From: CAMLOF01 sp041913045
GTDB lineage: Bacteria > Pseudomonadota > Gammaproteobacteria > Burkholderiales > Burkholderiaceae_C
NCBI GenBank assembly: GCA_041913045.1
Contig: JAYSGB010000006.1
Span: 62,001-126,000, forward strand
Direction: 5' to 3'
Length of the DNA stretch: 64,000 bases
The translations under genes were made by a program, and so were the position numbers. The notes below the pieces were generated by a model. The model was not told where the DNA came from, ran no database searches, and was given only the letters and a program-made list of their open reading frames with translations. Shown here piece after piece: positions 1-8,289 of this stretch; the stretch's first letter is position 1; the number at the start of each line of letters is the position of its first letter.

Positions 1-875
1 AAAACCGCGACGCAGACTTGCTGCAACCCCTGGGAGAGTTTCTGGTCAGGCACCGCTTTGGTGAGGCCTTCCGTGATTGGTACTTCCTGCCCATGCTGGG
101 CTGCATCTGGAGTTGCCCAACCGACCAGATGTTGCGCTTTCCCGTGGCCACGATGATCCGTTTCTGCCACAACCACGGCTTGCTGCAAGTGACGCGCAGG
201 CCGCAGTGGTACACCGTAGAGGGCGGCTCGCGCAACTACGTGCGCAAGATTGTGGCGGGGCTTGCCGACGCTCGGCTGAACACACCGGTTCAAAGAATTG
301 AACGTGACGCGCAGGGCGTGAGGGTATTCACGGATGGGGGTGTGGAGCACTTCGATCACGTGGTGCTGGCCACCCACTCTGACCAGGCGTTGGCTTTGCT
401 GGGGCAGCCCACAACCGACGAGCTGGACGTGCTTGGTGCAATACGTTACCAAGCGAACAGAGCGGTGTTGCACACAGATACCACTGTGATGCCCGGTAAC
501 CCCAAGGCATGGGCTGCCTGGAACTACGAGCGTGCAGCCGACGATGGCCGCGAGTCTGCGCGCGTTTGCCTGCACTACTGGCTCAACCGTTTGCAGCCAC
601 TGCCTTTTGCCCAACCGGTGATCGTGTCGCTCAACCCAGTCAGGGCCATCAATCCGTCAAGCATTCTGGCTGAGTTCGAGTATGCCCACCCGGTGTTTGA
701 TCTGGGGGCTGTGCAGGCGCAGGCACGTGTGGCAGACCTGCAAGGGCGGCAGCGTACATGGTTCTGCGGCGCCTGGGCGGGGTATGGCTTCCATGAAGAC
801 GGTCTGAAGTCGGGGCTGGCGGCGGCCAGGGCGCTGCTGAGCCGGCTCCACGTTGCAGCCGGGGAGGCTGTGTGA
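1..875 (+). CDS. FAD-dependent amine-oxidase-like oxidoreductase, 5'-truncated by the window
   Basis: The frame is open from the first complete codon (base 3) to the stop at 873-875, so the N-terminus with its dinucleotide-binding Rossmann motif lies outside the window; the TTG at 18 is internal. About 290 C-terminal residues remain. They include the amine-oxidase-type stretches VEGGSRNYV and FDHVVLATHSDQA and the C-terminal FAD-contacting segment WFCGAWAGYGFHEDG. Proteins of this kind are repeatedly encoded beside DUF1365 and cyclopropane-synthase-like genes. Action on membrane acyl chains is an inference from that context; the substrate is not shown by the sequence. The stop codon overlaps the GTG start of the next gene, so the two are translationally coupled. 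Confidence 0.8.
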   Translation, partial: NRDADLLQPLGEFLVRHRFGEAFRDWYFLPMLGCIWSCPTDQMLRFPVATMIRFCHNHGLLQVTRRPQWYTVEGGSRNYVRKIVAGLADARLNTPVQRIERDAQGVRVFTDGGVEHFDHVVLATHSDQALALLGQPTTDELDVLGAIRYQANRAVLHTDTTVMPGNPKAWAAWNYERAADDGRESARVCLHYWLNRLQPLPFAQPVIVSLNPVRAINPSSILAEFEYAHPVFDLGAVQAQARVADLQGRQRTWFCGAWAGYGFHEDGLKSGLAAARALLSRLHVAAGEAV

Positions 876-1645
876 ACCTGCCGCCCCTGCCCCACCTGGG
901 TTTTGGCGAGGTGCGCCACACGCGGCTGCGCCCGCGCCGCAACGCCTTTGTCTACCCCACTTGCTTCCTCATGCTGCCCATGCGCGCGCTAAAGCGGGAG
1001 TCTGGGAGTTTGCCTTTGAACCGTTGGGCGGCGATCAGCTTCCATGACCGGGACCATGGCGACGGCAGGGGGCCGGAGGCAGGTGGGGCGCTGGCGTGGC
1101 TGGAAGAGGTGCTGCGGGCGAATGGCGTAAACGACGCCGACGGCGAAGTGTGGCTGCATTGCTACCCCCGTGTGTTGGGGCACACATTCAAGCCGGTGAG
1201 CTTCTGGTACTGCCACCGGGCGGACGGCACCCTGCGCGCCGTGCTGGCGGAGGTGAACAACACTTTCAGGGAGCGCCACTGTTACCTGTTGGACAGCCCC
1301 GGGCAGGGTGCAGAGGTGCAGGCCACCAAGGTGTTCCATGTGTCGCCCTTTTGCGGCGTGGAGGGGCGCTACCGCTTCCGTTTCATGCATGCAGAGCGCC
1401 ATGGCAAGCCGTGCACGGTGGTGCGCGTCGACCACGACGACGAACAGGGTGTGTTGCTGCAGACCAGCGTGAGCGGTGTGCTGGAGCCCGTAACCAACCG
1501 TAGCCTGCGCCGCGCGCTCTGGGGGTATCCAGCCATGACGCTGATGGTTGTGGCCCGCATCCACTGGCAGGCGCTCAAGCTCTGGGTCAAGCGAGTGGGC
1601 TTTCGCCGCAAGCCCGAACCGCCCGAGTCCTTCGTGACGCAATGA
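872..1645 (+). CDS. DUF1365 domain-containing protein
   Basis: A 257-residue protein starting at a GTG that overlaps the preceding stop. Family signatures are the N-terminal GEVRHTRLRPRRNAFVYPT, then HCYPRVLGHTFKPVSFWYC, EVNNTFRERHCYL and a KVFHVSPFCGVEGRYRF block. These are typical of DUF1365, a family with no established biochemical activity. It is normally encoded between a flavin amine oxidase-like gene and a cyclopropane-synthase-like methyltransferase, exactly as here, which suggests a shared lipid-modifying pathway. There is no signal peptide. A hydrophobic stretch near residues 210-225 might associate with membrane. The start is well supported by the GTGA overlap and by the early conserved motif. 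Confidence 0.88.
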   Translation: MNLPPLPHLGFGEVRHTRLRPRRNAFVYPTCFLMLPMRALKRESGSLPLNRWAAISFHDRDHGDGRGPEAGGALAWLEEVLRANGVNDADGEVWLHCYPRVLGHTFKPVSFWYCHRADGTLRAVLAEVNNTFRERHCYLLDSPGQGAEVQATKVFHVSPFCGVEGRYRFRFMHAERHGKPCTVVRVDHDDEQGVLLQTSVSGVLEPVTNRSLRRALWGYPAMTLMVVARIHWQALKLWVKRVGFRRKPEPPESFVTQ

Positions 1646-1682
1646 ACACATCCGAACCTTTTGCATTCGCTCAGGAACAGAC

Positions 1683-2921
1683 ATGAACAGCTCCACGACC
1701 CCAATGAGCCGCACCAGCGTGTTTGAACTGCCGCAGGGAACACCTGCTGCAGGGCGCGCGGTATTTCGTCTTCTGCAAAGGTTGAGCCGCGGGAGCCTGA
1801 GTGTGCAACTGCCTGATGGCCAGATCCAGCATTTCGGCCCAGCCAATGGCGACGAGCCGCATGCTGTGCTTCACATGCACGACTGGCGTGTGTGTACAGC
1901 TGTGCTGAAGTCTGGCGACATAGGATTTGCCGAGTCGTACATCTCAGGCCACTGGAGCACGCCGCATCTGCCCGAGTTGCTGCGGTTGTTCCTCGTCAAT
2001 CGGCAGGCTTTGGAAGGCGTCATCTATGGCAGTTGGGCGGGTAGGCTGCTGTATCGCATTCGGCACCTGCTCAACCGCAACACGCGCAGCAACAGCCGCA
2101 AGAACATCCACGCCCACTACGACCTCGGCAATGCCTTCTACGCGCTGTGGCTCGACCCGACGATGAACTACTCGTCGGCGTGGTTTGACGGCCAGCGCGA
2201 TGGTGATCTGGTGCAGGCCCAACATGCCAAGGTGCGGCGTGCGTTGCGCATGGCCGGGGTTCGGCCAGGAGACCGGGTGCTGGAGATTGGCTGCGGCTGG
2301 GGCGCACTGGCTGAAAAGGCCGCGCTGGAGTTTGATGCCAGCGTGACTGGGGTGACGCTGTCGGTGGAGCAACTGGACTACGCCTCCCGAAGGCTGCAGC
2401 GCGCGGGAGCGGTTGGGCGTGCAGACCTGCGCCTGCAGGACTACCGTGACATCTCTGACGGGCCTTTCGATGCGGTCTGCTCCATCGAGATGATCGAGGC
2501 GGTGGGGCGGGAGTATTGGCCGGTGTATTTCCAGACGGTCCAGCGTCTGCTCAAACCCGGAGGACGCGCCTGTGTGCAGAGCATTGTGATTGACGATGCC
2601 CTGTTCGAGCGCTACATCCGCTCGACGGATTTCATTCAGCAATACATCTTCCCCGGTGGGTGCCTGCCGTCGCCGGCGGCGTTCCGGCGGGAAGCTGAAG
2701 CGGCTGGTCTGCGCGTGGTGGACGAGTTGTCTTTCGGCGCGGATTACGCCGAAACCTGCCGCCGCTGGCGTGAGTCCTTTCTGGCACAGCGAGAGCAGGT
2801 GCTGCGCCAAGGTTTTGACGAGCAGTTCGTTCGGCTGTGGGAGTTCTACCTGGCCTATTGCGAAGCCGGGTTCGAGCACGGCGACATTGGCGTGGTGCAG
2901 TACACACTGGAAAAACCATGA
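1683..2921 (+). CDS. Cyclopropane-fatty-acyl-phospholipid synthase-like SAM methyltransferase
   Basis: A 412-residue protein of the CFA synthase family, which methylates unsaturated acyl chains of membrane phospholipids using S-adenosylmethionine. The SAM-binding motif VLEIGCGWGALAEKAA is near residues 201-216, IEMIEAVG contains Glu272, and FIQQYIFPGGCLPS and FGADYAET follow. Aligned by eye with E. coli Cfa, the bicarbonate-site Glu (Glu272), Ile and Tyr are kept. The usual Cys is Ser165 (in MNYSSAW) and the usual His is Gln299, placed exactly 27 residues after Glu272 as in E. coli. This suggests chemistry other than plain cyclopropanation, as in UfaM-type enzymes. It follows DUF1365 after 37 bases and overlaps the next gene by ATGA. 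Confidence 0.9.
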   Translation: MNSSTTPMSRTSVFELPQGTPAAGRAVFRLLQRLSRGSLSVQLPDGQIQHFGPANGDEPHAVLHMHDWRVCTAVLKSGDIGFAESYISGHWSTPHLPELLRLFLVNRQALEGVIYGSWAGRLLYRIRHLLNRNTRSNSRKNIHAHYDLGNAFYALWLDPTMNYSSAWFDGQRDGDLVQAQHAKVRRALRMAGVRPGDRVLEIGCGWGALAEKAALEFDASVTGVTLSVEQLDYASRRLQRAGAVGRADLRLQDYRDISDGPFDAVCSIEMIEAVGREYWPVYFQTVQRLLKPGGRACVQSIVIDDALFERYIRSTDFIQQYIFPGGCLPSPAAFRREAEAAGLRVVDELSFGADYAETCRRWRESFLAQREQVLRQGFDEQFVRLWEFYLAYCEAGFEHGDIGVVQYTLEKP

Positions 2922-3481
2922 AGGCCCTGCCTGTGAATCAGCTTCGGCGACGTGGTTTGCTCGCAGGACTGGCAGCCACACTGTGCTTGACCGGGGGCAC
3001 GGTATGGGCAAATACGCCCGCGCCACCCTTGCCGGGCGCGCGCCTGGCAGGGCAGGGCCTGCTGCGCGTTTGGGGATTCGAGGTGTACCGTGTGCGCCTG
3101 TGGGTTGGGCCGGGCTTCGACGCAAACGACCATGCTGCCGCACCTTTGGCGCTGGAGCTGGAGTATCTGCGTGATTTTGAAGGCAGCGCCATCGCACGCC
3201 GGTCCATACAGGAGATGCGCCGCCAGCAGCCCTTGACTGAGGACCAGGCCCGGCGTTGGCAGCGTGCCCTGGAAGAGGTGCTGCCCAACGTCAAGGCGGG
3301 TGATGCATTGACCGGTTTGTATCGGCCTGGTGCGGCCGCGGTGTTCATGCAGGGCCAAAGGGTGCTTGGTGAGGTGACCGATCCGTTGTTCGCACGCCTG
3401 TTCTTTGGCATCTGGCTGTCGCCAGCAACGTCCGAGCCCGCGCTGCGCGAGGCGCTGCTGGCCGGTGCAGGCCGTTCCTGA
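2918..3481 (+). CDS. Exported chalcone isomerase-fold protein
   Basis: A 187-residue protein beginning at the ATG that overlaps the previous stop. The first about 33 residues form a signal peptide; the arginine-rich start LRRRGLLAGLAATLCLTG resembles a twin-arginine signal, with cleavage probably after VWA. The mature part resembles the bacterial chalcone isomerase-like family (RVWGFEVYRVRLWVG, LELEYLRDFEGSAIARRSI, and the C-terminal LFARLFFGIWLSPATSEP). Bacterial members have no proven enzyme activity, and plant proteins of this fold include fatty-acid binders. Its position directly after a fatty-acid methyltransferase suggests a periplasmic lipid-binding or accessory role, which is inference. 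Confidence 0.8.
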   Translation: MKALPVNQLRRRGLLAGLAATLCLTGGTVWANTPAPPLPGARLAGQGLLRVWGFEVYRVRLWVGPGFDANDHAAAPLALELEYLRDFEGSAIARRSIQEMRRQQPLTEDQARRWQRALEEVLPNVKAGDALTGLYRPGAAAVFMQGQRVLGEVTDPLFARLFFGIWLSPATSEPALREALLAGAGRS

Positions 3482-3490
3482 GGCCGTGTG

Positions 3491-4813
3491 ATGTCTGTTC
3501 CCGATGCCCCCTTGAACGCTCTAGGCCAGGCTTCTGCCAGTCCATCTGGCTCGGGTGTGGTGGGGTGGCGCGAGGGGCTGGCCTATGGTTCGCTGGGGTT
3601 TCCGCTCGCTTTTGTTGCCTTGCCTCTTTATGTATTGCTGCCGCATCACTACGCCAGCAACTTCGGGGTGCCGCTGGCCGCGTTGGGCGGTGTGTTGCTG
3701 TCTGCGCGATTGCTGGACGCGGTTGTGGACCCATGGCTGGGGCGATGGGTGGACTTGCTCTTCGCCAAATCGGTGAAGGCCGTGCTGAGGGCTGGCGTGG
3801 GAGCATGCGTGGTGTTGGCTGCGGGCCTGGCCATGGTGTTTTACCCGGCAGTGCGCGAACCGCAGATGTTGCTTGCATGGGCCTGGGTGACGCTGGTATT
3901 CACCTGCCTGGGTTACAGCCTGCTTTCGATTGCTCACCAATCCTGGGGGGCCCGGTTAGGGGGTGACGGCCCGGCCCGTTCGCGCGTGGTGGCGTGGCGC
4001 GAGGCAGCGGGCCTGCTGGGTGTGGTTTGTGCGTCGGTCTTGCCCACGGTGGCGGGGCTGCCTGCCATGTTGGCGGTTTTCGCGCTGACGCTGGCGCTCG
4101 GTTGGCTGGCTTGGCGTCAGGCGCCCCAGCCGTCTCAGATGTTGATGGAGCCTGAGCCGGGCAGCGCGGTGTGGCTGCCATGGCGCCAGAAGGCATTTCG
4201 TCGCCTGATGCTGGTGTTTGTGTGCAACGGTATTGCCAGTGCCATTCCGGCCACCTTGGTGTTGTTCTTCATTGAGGACCGCTTGCAGGCGCCATCAAAC
4301 TGGCAGCCAGCGTTTCTCGGTACGTACTTTGTCTTTGCCGCCATGGGCATGCCGCTGTGGTTGCGACTGGTGCGGGCGTGGGCATTGTCGCGGACGTGGC
4401 TTGCGGGCATGGTCTTGTCCGTACTGGTGTTCGGTTGGGCCGCCCTGCTGGGGCAGGGCGATTTGCTGGGGTTCTGGCTGGTGTGCGCACTGTCGGGCCT
4501 GGCGCTGGGCGCAGACCTGGCCTTGCCCGGGGCCTTGCTGGCCGGTTTCATCTCGCGCCACGCCGGGCACGACCGGCATGCCGGTGCGTACTTCGGGTGG
4601 TGGAACTTCGCCACCAAGCTCAACCTCGCGCTGGCAGCCGGGCTGGCGTTGCCTTTGCTGGGCCTGTGGGGTTACACGCCCGGCACGGCTGTGCCAGACG
4701 CCCTCCAGGCACTTACCTTGGCCTATGCCGTTCTGCCTTGCTTGCTCAAGCTGGGAGCAGCAACGTTGCTGTTCAACCTGGTGCGGCGCGACCCTCATTT
4801 CAAGGAGTCATGA
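3491..4813 (+). CDS. MFS transporter of the GPH (sugar-cation symporter-like) type
   Basis: A 440-residue integral membrane protein with about twelve hydrophobic segments. The stretch RLLDAVVDPWLGRWVD near residue 80 is the signature loop of the glycoside-pentoside-hexuronide symporter group (MFS_2). GTG at 3488 lies immediately before the ATG at 3491; I prefer the ATG. The gene starts 9 bases after the chalcone isomerase-fold gene and precedes the DUF3833 gene by one base. GPH-type transporters also occur in other cyclopropane-synthase/DUF1365 clusters, so the real substrate may be a lipid or precursor rather than a sugar; this is unproven. Confidence 0.85.
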   Translation: MSVPDAPLNALGQASASPSGSGVVGWREGLAYGSLGFPLAFVALPLYVLLPHHYASNFGVPLAALGGVLLSARLLDAVVDPWLGRWVDLLFAKSVKAVLRAGVGACVVLAAGLAMVFYPAVREPQMLLAWAWVTLVFTCLGYSLLSIAHQSWGARLGGDGPARSRVVAWREAAGLLGVVCASVLPTVAGLPAMLAVFALTLALGWLAWRQAPQPSQMLMEPEPGSAVWLPWRQKAFRRLMLVFVCNGIASAIPATLVLFFIEDRLQAPSNWQPAFLGTYFVFAAMGMPLWLRLVRAWALSRTWLAGMVLSVLVFGWAALLGQGDLLGFWLVCALSGLALGADLALPGALLAGFISRHAGHDRHAGAYFGWWNFATKLNLALAAGLALPLLGLWGYTPGTAVPDALQALTLAYAVLPCLLKLGAATLLFNLVRRDPHFKES

Positions 4814-4814
4814 G

Positions 4815-5363
4815 ATGCAAAAACGTGGAGCGATCCGGTGGATGGCGCTTGGTCTGTTGTCTGCTGTTGGTTGGCTGGCGGGTTGCGCCACGCAGAACCT
4901 GGATGGCTATGCCCAAGAACAACCCGTGCTCGACCTTCGCACCTACTTCAACGGGCCACTGGTGGCGCATGGCATCTTCCAGGATCGCGGTGGCCAAGTG
5001 GTTCGGCGCTTCGTGGTGCAAATGGAGGGACGCTGGGAGGGCGACCAAGGCGTGCTGGACGAGCGTTTCACCTATTCGGATGGGCAGACCGAGCGCCGCG
5101 TCTGGAGGCTCACGCACCACGCTGACGGCCGCTACACCGGCCGGGCCGATGACGTAGTGGGTGAGGCCAGTGGTCAAGTGCGTGGCAATGCCTTTCGCTG
5201 GAACTACACCCTGCGCCTGCCGGTGGACGGCAAGGTGTACGAAGTCCAGTTCGACGATTGGATGTACCAGATCGACGACCGCGTGATGCTCAACCGCGCA
5301 ACCATGAGCAAATTCGGCTTCCGTCTGGGTGAAGTCACGCTGTCATTCACCAAGCTGCCATGA
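4815..5363 (+). CDS. DUF3833 family lipoprotein
   Basis: A 182-residue protein beginning one base after the transporter stop. A hydrophobic leader ends in a lipobox, LAGC, with the acylated cysteine at residue 24, so it should be a membrane-anchored lipoprotein. The mature part matches DUF3833 (LRTYFNGPLVAHGIFQDRGG, ERRVWRLTHHADGRYTG, DDWMYQIDDRVMLNRATMSK) and probably forms a small beta-barrel, lipocalin-like fold. The function of the family is unknown. An extension of this frame back to 4218 inside the transporter gene was rejected because the lipobox fixes the start. Its stop overlaps the next gene by ATGA. Confidence 0.87.
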   Translation: MQKRGAIRWMALGLLSAVGWLAGCATQNLDGYAQEQPVLDLRTYFNGPLVAHGIFQDRGGQVVRRFVVQMEGRWEGDQGVLDERFTYSDGQTERRVWRLTHHADGRYTGRADDVVGEASGQVRGNAFRWNYTLRLPVDGKVYEVQFDDWMYQIDDRVMLNRATMSKFGFRLGEVTLSFTKLP

Positions 5364-6130
5364 GTCTGAACCCAGCGTTGAAAGACTGGCATGGCCGCAC
5401 GGCTTGGATCGTCGGCGCGTCCAGCGGCATTGGGCGCGCAACGGCGAGTGCCTTGCATGCGCGCGGCGCGCGCGTGGTGGTGTCGGCGCGCAATGCCGCC
5501 GCTTTGGATGCCTTCGTTGCAGAGCATCCCGGAAGTGTTGCCATGCCGCTGGACGCTGGTGAAGCGTCTCAGGTGTCCAGCGCTGCCCAACGGTTGTTGG
5601 CGCAGGGCTCTCTGGATCTGGTTTGCTATTGCGCAGGGCACTACCGGCCCATGCGGGCCATGGACCTGGATCTGGAAGACGCGCTGCGTCACCAGCACAT
5701 CAACGTGACGGGCGCCTGGAACGTGCTGGCTGCCGTGTTACCCGCCATGCAGGTGCGGCGCACGGGCCACGTCAGCCTGGTCAGCAGTGTTGCCGGCTTC
5801 AGGGGCTTGCCCAAGAGCCTCGCTTATGGCCCTACCAAGGCGGCACTCATCAACCTGGCGGAGTCGCTCTATCTTGACCTTCAACCGCAAGGCCTCGGCG
5901 TGAGCGTCATAACACCGGGTTTCGTCACCACCCCCATGACGGCAGGCAACGACTTCCCCATGCCTGCCGCCATCACCCCACAAGCCGCTGCCCATGCCAT
6001 TTTGCAAGGCTGGGCAGACGGAGACTTTCACATCCACTTTCCCAAACGCTTCAGCCGCGTGATGAAGCTGCTGCGATTGTTGCCGTACCGGTGGTATTTC
6101 GCCGCGGTGCGCCGCTTTACCGGGCTTTGA
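5360..6130 (+). CDS. Short-chain dehydrogenase/reductase (SDR family)
   Basis: A 256-residue NAD(P)-dependent oxidoreductase. The cofactor-binding GASSGIG motif lies at residues 19-25, a catalytic serine sits in VSLVSSVAGF around residue 143, and the Tyr156-x3-Lys160 pair is in AYGPTKAA, so the active site looks complete. SARN after the second strand suggests an NADP-type preference, tentatively. The C-terminal FPKRFSRVMKLLRLLPYRWYF is basic and aromatic, which could favour membrane association. Within this cluster a plausible role is oxidation or reduction of a lipid-derived alcohol or ketone; the substrate cannot be read from the sequence. Confidence 0.9.
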   Translation: MSLNPALKDWHGRTAWIVGASSGIGRATASALHARGARVVVSARNAAALDAFVAEHPGSVAMPLDAGEASQVSSAAQRLLAQGSLDLVCYCAGHYRPMRAMDLDLEDALRHQHINVTGAWNVLAAVLPAMQVRRTGHVSLVSSVAGFRGLPKSLAYGPTKAALINLAESLYLDLQPQGLGVSVITPGFVTTPMTAGNDFPMPAAITPQAAAHAILQGWADGDFHIHFPKRFSRVMKLLRLLPYRWYFAAVRRFTGL

Positions 6131-6148
6131 TCCCCTCGATTGGCACCC

Positions 6149-6583
6149 ATGACACCTGAACAGTCCATTGCCCGCCTGGTGCAGTTTTTCGAGGGGTTAT
6201 CCCCCAAGGACCTGGCGCGCATTTCCGAGTTGTATGCACCCGATGCGCGCTTCAAAGACCCCTTCAACGATGTCCAGGGGGTACGCGCCATCGAGCGCAT
6301 TTTCTGCCACATGTTTGATGCTTTGGACGAGCCGCGCTTCGTCGTGACCGGTCAAGTCCTGCAAGGCGCTCAGTGCTTTCTGACCTGGGACTTTCTATTC
6401 CGTTTCAAGCGGTTCGACACAGCACGTACCCAAGTGGTGAGAGGCGCCACGCACATCGTGCTCGACGATCAGGGGCAAGTCCTCCAACACCGCGACTACT
6501 GGGACGCTGCTGAGGAGCTGTACGAAAAGCTGCCAATCGTTGGCGGCTTGATGCGCTGGCTCAAGCGCCGTGCCAACAGCTGA
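6149..6583 (+). CDS. NTF2-fold (SnoaL-like) protein
   Basis: A 144-residue cytoplasmic protein of the nuclear transport factor 2 superfamily, recognised from the N-terminal helix plus FEGLSPKDLARISELYAPDARFKDPFNDV and the later AEELYEKLPIVGGLMRWLKRR. I chose the ATG at 6149 over the in-frame TTG at 6140. Members bind small hydrophobic ligands or act as isomerases or hydratases; here the function is unknown. The gene lies between the SDR and the photolyase gene, and similar small NTF2 proteins often accompany light-induced photolyase operons. Confidence 0.82.
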   Translation: MTPEQSIARLVQFFEGLSPKDLARISELYAPDARFKDPFNDVQGVRAIERIFCHMFDALDEPRFVVTGQVLQGAQCFLTWDFLFRFKRFDTARTQVVRGATHIVLDDQGQVLQHRDYWDAAEELYEKLPIVGGLMRWLKRRANS

Positions 6584-6595
6584 AGAGGGCTTTGG

Positions 6596-8134
6596 ATGGG
6601 CGTACACCTTGTGTGGTTCAAGCGCGATCTGCGTGTGCATGACCACGCTGCTTTGAGCACTGCCGCGAAACAGGGCAGGGTGCTTTGCCTGTACATCATT
6701 GAACCCAGCGTGTGGGCGCAGCCCGATGCGTCCGCCCGGCATTACGCCTTTCTGCTGGAAAGTCTGCGCGAGCTGGACCGCGCGCTGCAATCGCTGGGAA
6801 CCCGACTGCACATTGCCACGGGTGAAGCCGTTCCAGTGCTGGATCGCCTCCACGCTGCACTGCAATTCGAGGCGCTGCACGCCCATGAGGAAACCGGCAA
6901 CGCCCACACCTACGCGCGCGACCTGGCTGTGGGCCGCTGGTGCCGTGACCGAGGCGTGGCCTGGAATGAATACCCGCAATTCGGCGTCGTGCGGCGCCTG
7001 CGGTCGCGCGACGAATGGCACTGGCGTTGGGAGGCGCACATGGCGGCGCCCTTGCACCAACTGCCACAAGCCAGTTGGGCAGAAAGCCCCTTACCGGCCT
7101 GTGAACTGCCCGCTGCCACTTCATTGGGCATCACAGACCTGTGGGTGCCCCCGAACCGCCAACGGGGCGGGCGCCGAAACGCCTTGGCCGTGCTCGACGG
7201 CTTCTTGCACGACCGTTGCGCCAGCTACCGGGGCGGTATTTCGTCGCCGCTGAGCGCGCCCAGTGCGTGCTCCCGTCTTTCTCCGCACCTGGCCTTTGGC
7301 ACGCTTGGTTTGAGGGAAGCCGTCCACGCCACGCGGGCGCGCCTGGCCGAACTGGAACCCGCTGCCACAAGGCAACGGCAGGGGCTCACTGCTTTTCTGG
7401 GGCGTTTGCACTGGCACTGCCACTTCATCCAAAAGCTCGAAAGCGAACCCGCGCTGGAACACCGCAACCTCCACCGAGGCTACGACGGCCTGCGTGAAGA
7501 CGAGTGGAACCCCACGCACTTCGACGCCTTGACCCAGGGGCGAACCGGTTGGCCGATGGTGGATGCCTGCGTGGCCATGCTGCGCGACACCGGCTGGCTC
7601 AACTTCCGCATGCGCGCCATGCTGGTGTCGGTGGCGGCCTACCCCTTGTGGCTGCATTGGCGTGAAGTCGGCTTGTGGCTGGCGCGGCAGTTTGTCGACT
7701 ATGAGCCCGGCATCCACTGGAGCCAGATGCAGATGCAGTCTGGCACCACCGGCATCAACACCACGCGTGTCTACAACCCCATCAAGCAGGCGCAAGACCA
7801 CGACCCCCAAGGGCACTTCGTGCGGCGTTGGCTGCCTGCCATGCGCCGGGTGCCAGATGCCTGGCTCTTCGAGCCATGGCGCATGCCTCCAGACCTGCAG
7901 GCTCGATGTGGCGTCCGAGTGGGTGACGACATTCCCATGCCCATCGTCGATCTGGCCCTGGCCACCCGGCAAGCCAAGGGGCGCCTGCATGGCCTGCGCG
8001 CTCAGCCCGAGGTTCGTGCCGCCAAGGCAGCCATCGTCGAGAAGCATGGTTCTCGGCGCTCGCCTGCCAATGCGCGGCGCAAACTCGGGGCGGGCACCGG
8101 GTCCCTGCAACTCAGTCTGGACCTCGGAACATGA
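6596..8134 (+). CDS. Cryptochrome/deoxyribodipyrimidine photolyase family protein
   Basis: A 512-residue flavoprotein. The N-terminal photolyase domain opens with VHLVWFKRDLRVHDHAAL and carries the antenna site; the C-terminal FAD-binding domain has GRLHWHCHFIQKLE, TGWPMVDACVAMLRDTGWLNFRMR and GINTTRVYNPIKQAQDHD. These resemble class I-like photolyases, which split UV pyrimidine dimers using blue light, but the sequence alone does not separate a repair enzyme from a signalling cryptochrome. It begins 12 bases after the NTF2-fold gene and overlaps the DUF2256 gene by ATGA. A second, unrelated-type photolyase follows, so this organism encodes two light-driven repair proteins side by side. Confidence 0.92.
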   Translation: MGVHLVWFKRDLRVHDHAALSTAAKQGRVLCLYIIEPSVWAQPDASARHYAFLLESLRELDRALQSLGTRLHIATGEAVPVLDRLHAALQFEALHAHEETGNAHTYARDLAVGRWCRDRGVAWNEYPQFGVVRRLRSRDEWHWRWEAHMAAPLHQLPQASWAESPLPACELPAATSLGITDLWVPPNRQRGGRRNALAVLDGFLHDRCASYRGGISSPLSAPSACSRLSPHLAFGTLGLREAVHATRARLAELEPAATRQRQGLTAFLGRLHWHCHFIQKLESEPALEHRNLHRGYDGLREDEWNPTHFDALTQGRTGWPMVDACVAMLRDTGWLNFRMRAMLVSVAAYPLWLHWREVGLWLARQFVDYEPGIHWSQMQMQSGTTGINTTRVYNPIKQAQDHDPQGHFVRRWLPAMRRVPDAWLFEPWRMPPDLQARCGVRVGDDIPMPIVDLALATRQAKGRLHGLRAQPEVRAAKAAIVEKHGSRRSPANARRKLGAGTGSLQLSLDLGT

Positions 8135-8289
8135 AAATGCGCAAGAAGAGCGAACTGCCCAGCAAGGTGTGCGTCACCTGCGGCAGGCCATTCACCTGGC
8201 GCCGCAAGTGGACGCGCGACTGGGAGCAGGTGCGCTACTGCTCCGACCGCTGCCGCATGGCGGGGCCCGCAAAGCCATCGGCGCCGTGA
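8131..8289 (+). CDS. DUF2256 zinc-ribbon-like small protein
   Basis: A 52-residue protein, too short for many gene finders. It contains four cysteines as Cys14-x2-Cys17 and Cys37-x3-Cys41, separated by a Trp/Arg-rich segment (RPFTWRRKWTRDW), the pattern of DUF2256, presumably binding one zinc ion. DUF2256 genes are characteristically adjacent to photolyase or cryptochrome genes; a role in nucleic-acid binding or in assisting the photolyase is inference. The gene overlaps the upstream photolyase stop (ATGA) and its own stop overlaps the GTG start of the next photolyase (GTGA), so all three should be translated together. Confidence 0.9.
   Translation: MKMRKKSELPSKVCVTCGRPFTWRRKWTRDWEQVRYCSDRCRMAGPAKPSAP

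Noticed and set aside
4218..4814. N-terminal extension of the DUF3833 gene back into the transporter gene
   Set aside because: The lipobox Cys24 and the near-contact with the transporter stop fix the start at 4815.
7563..8285. N-terminal extension of the iron-sulfur photolyase back into the first photolyase
   Set aside because: The added residues read the first photolyase out of frame; the family N-terminus and the GTGA junction fix the start at 8286.
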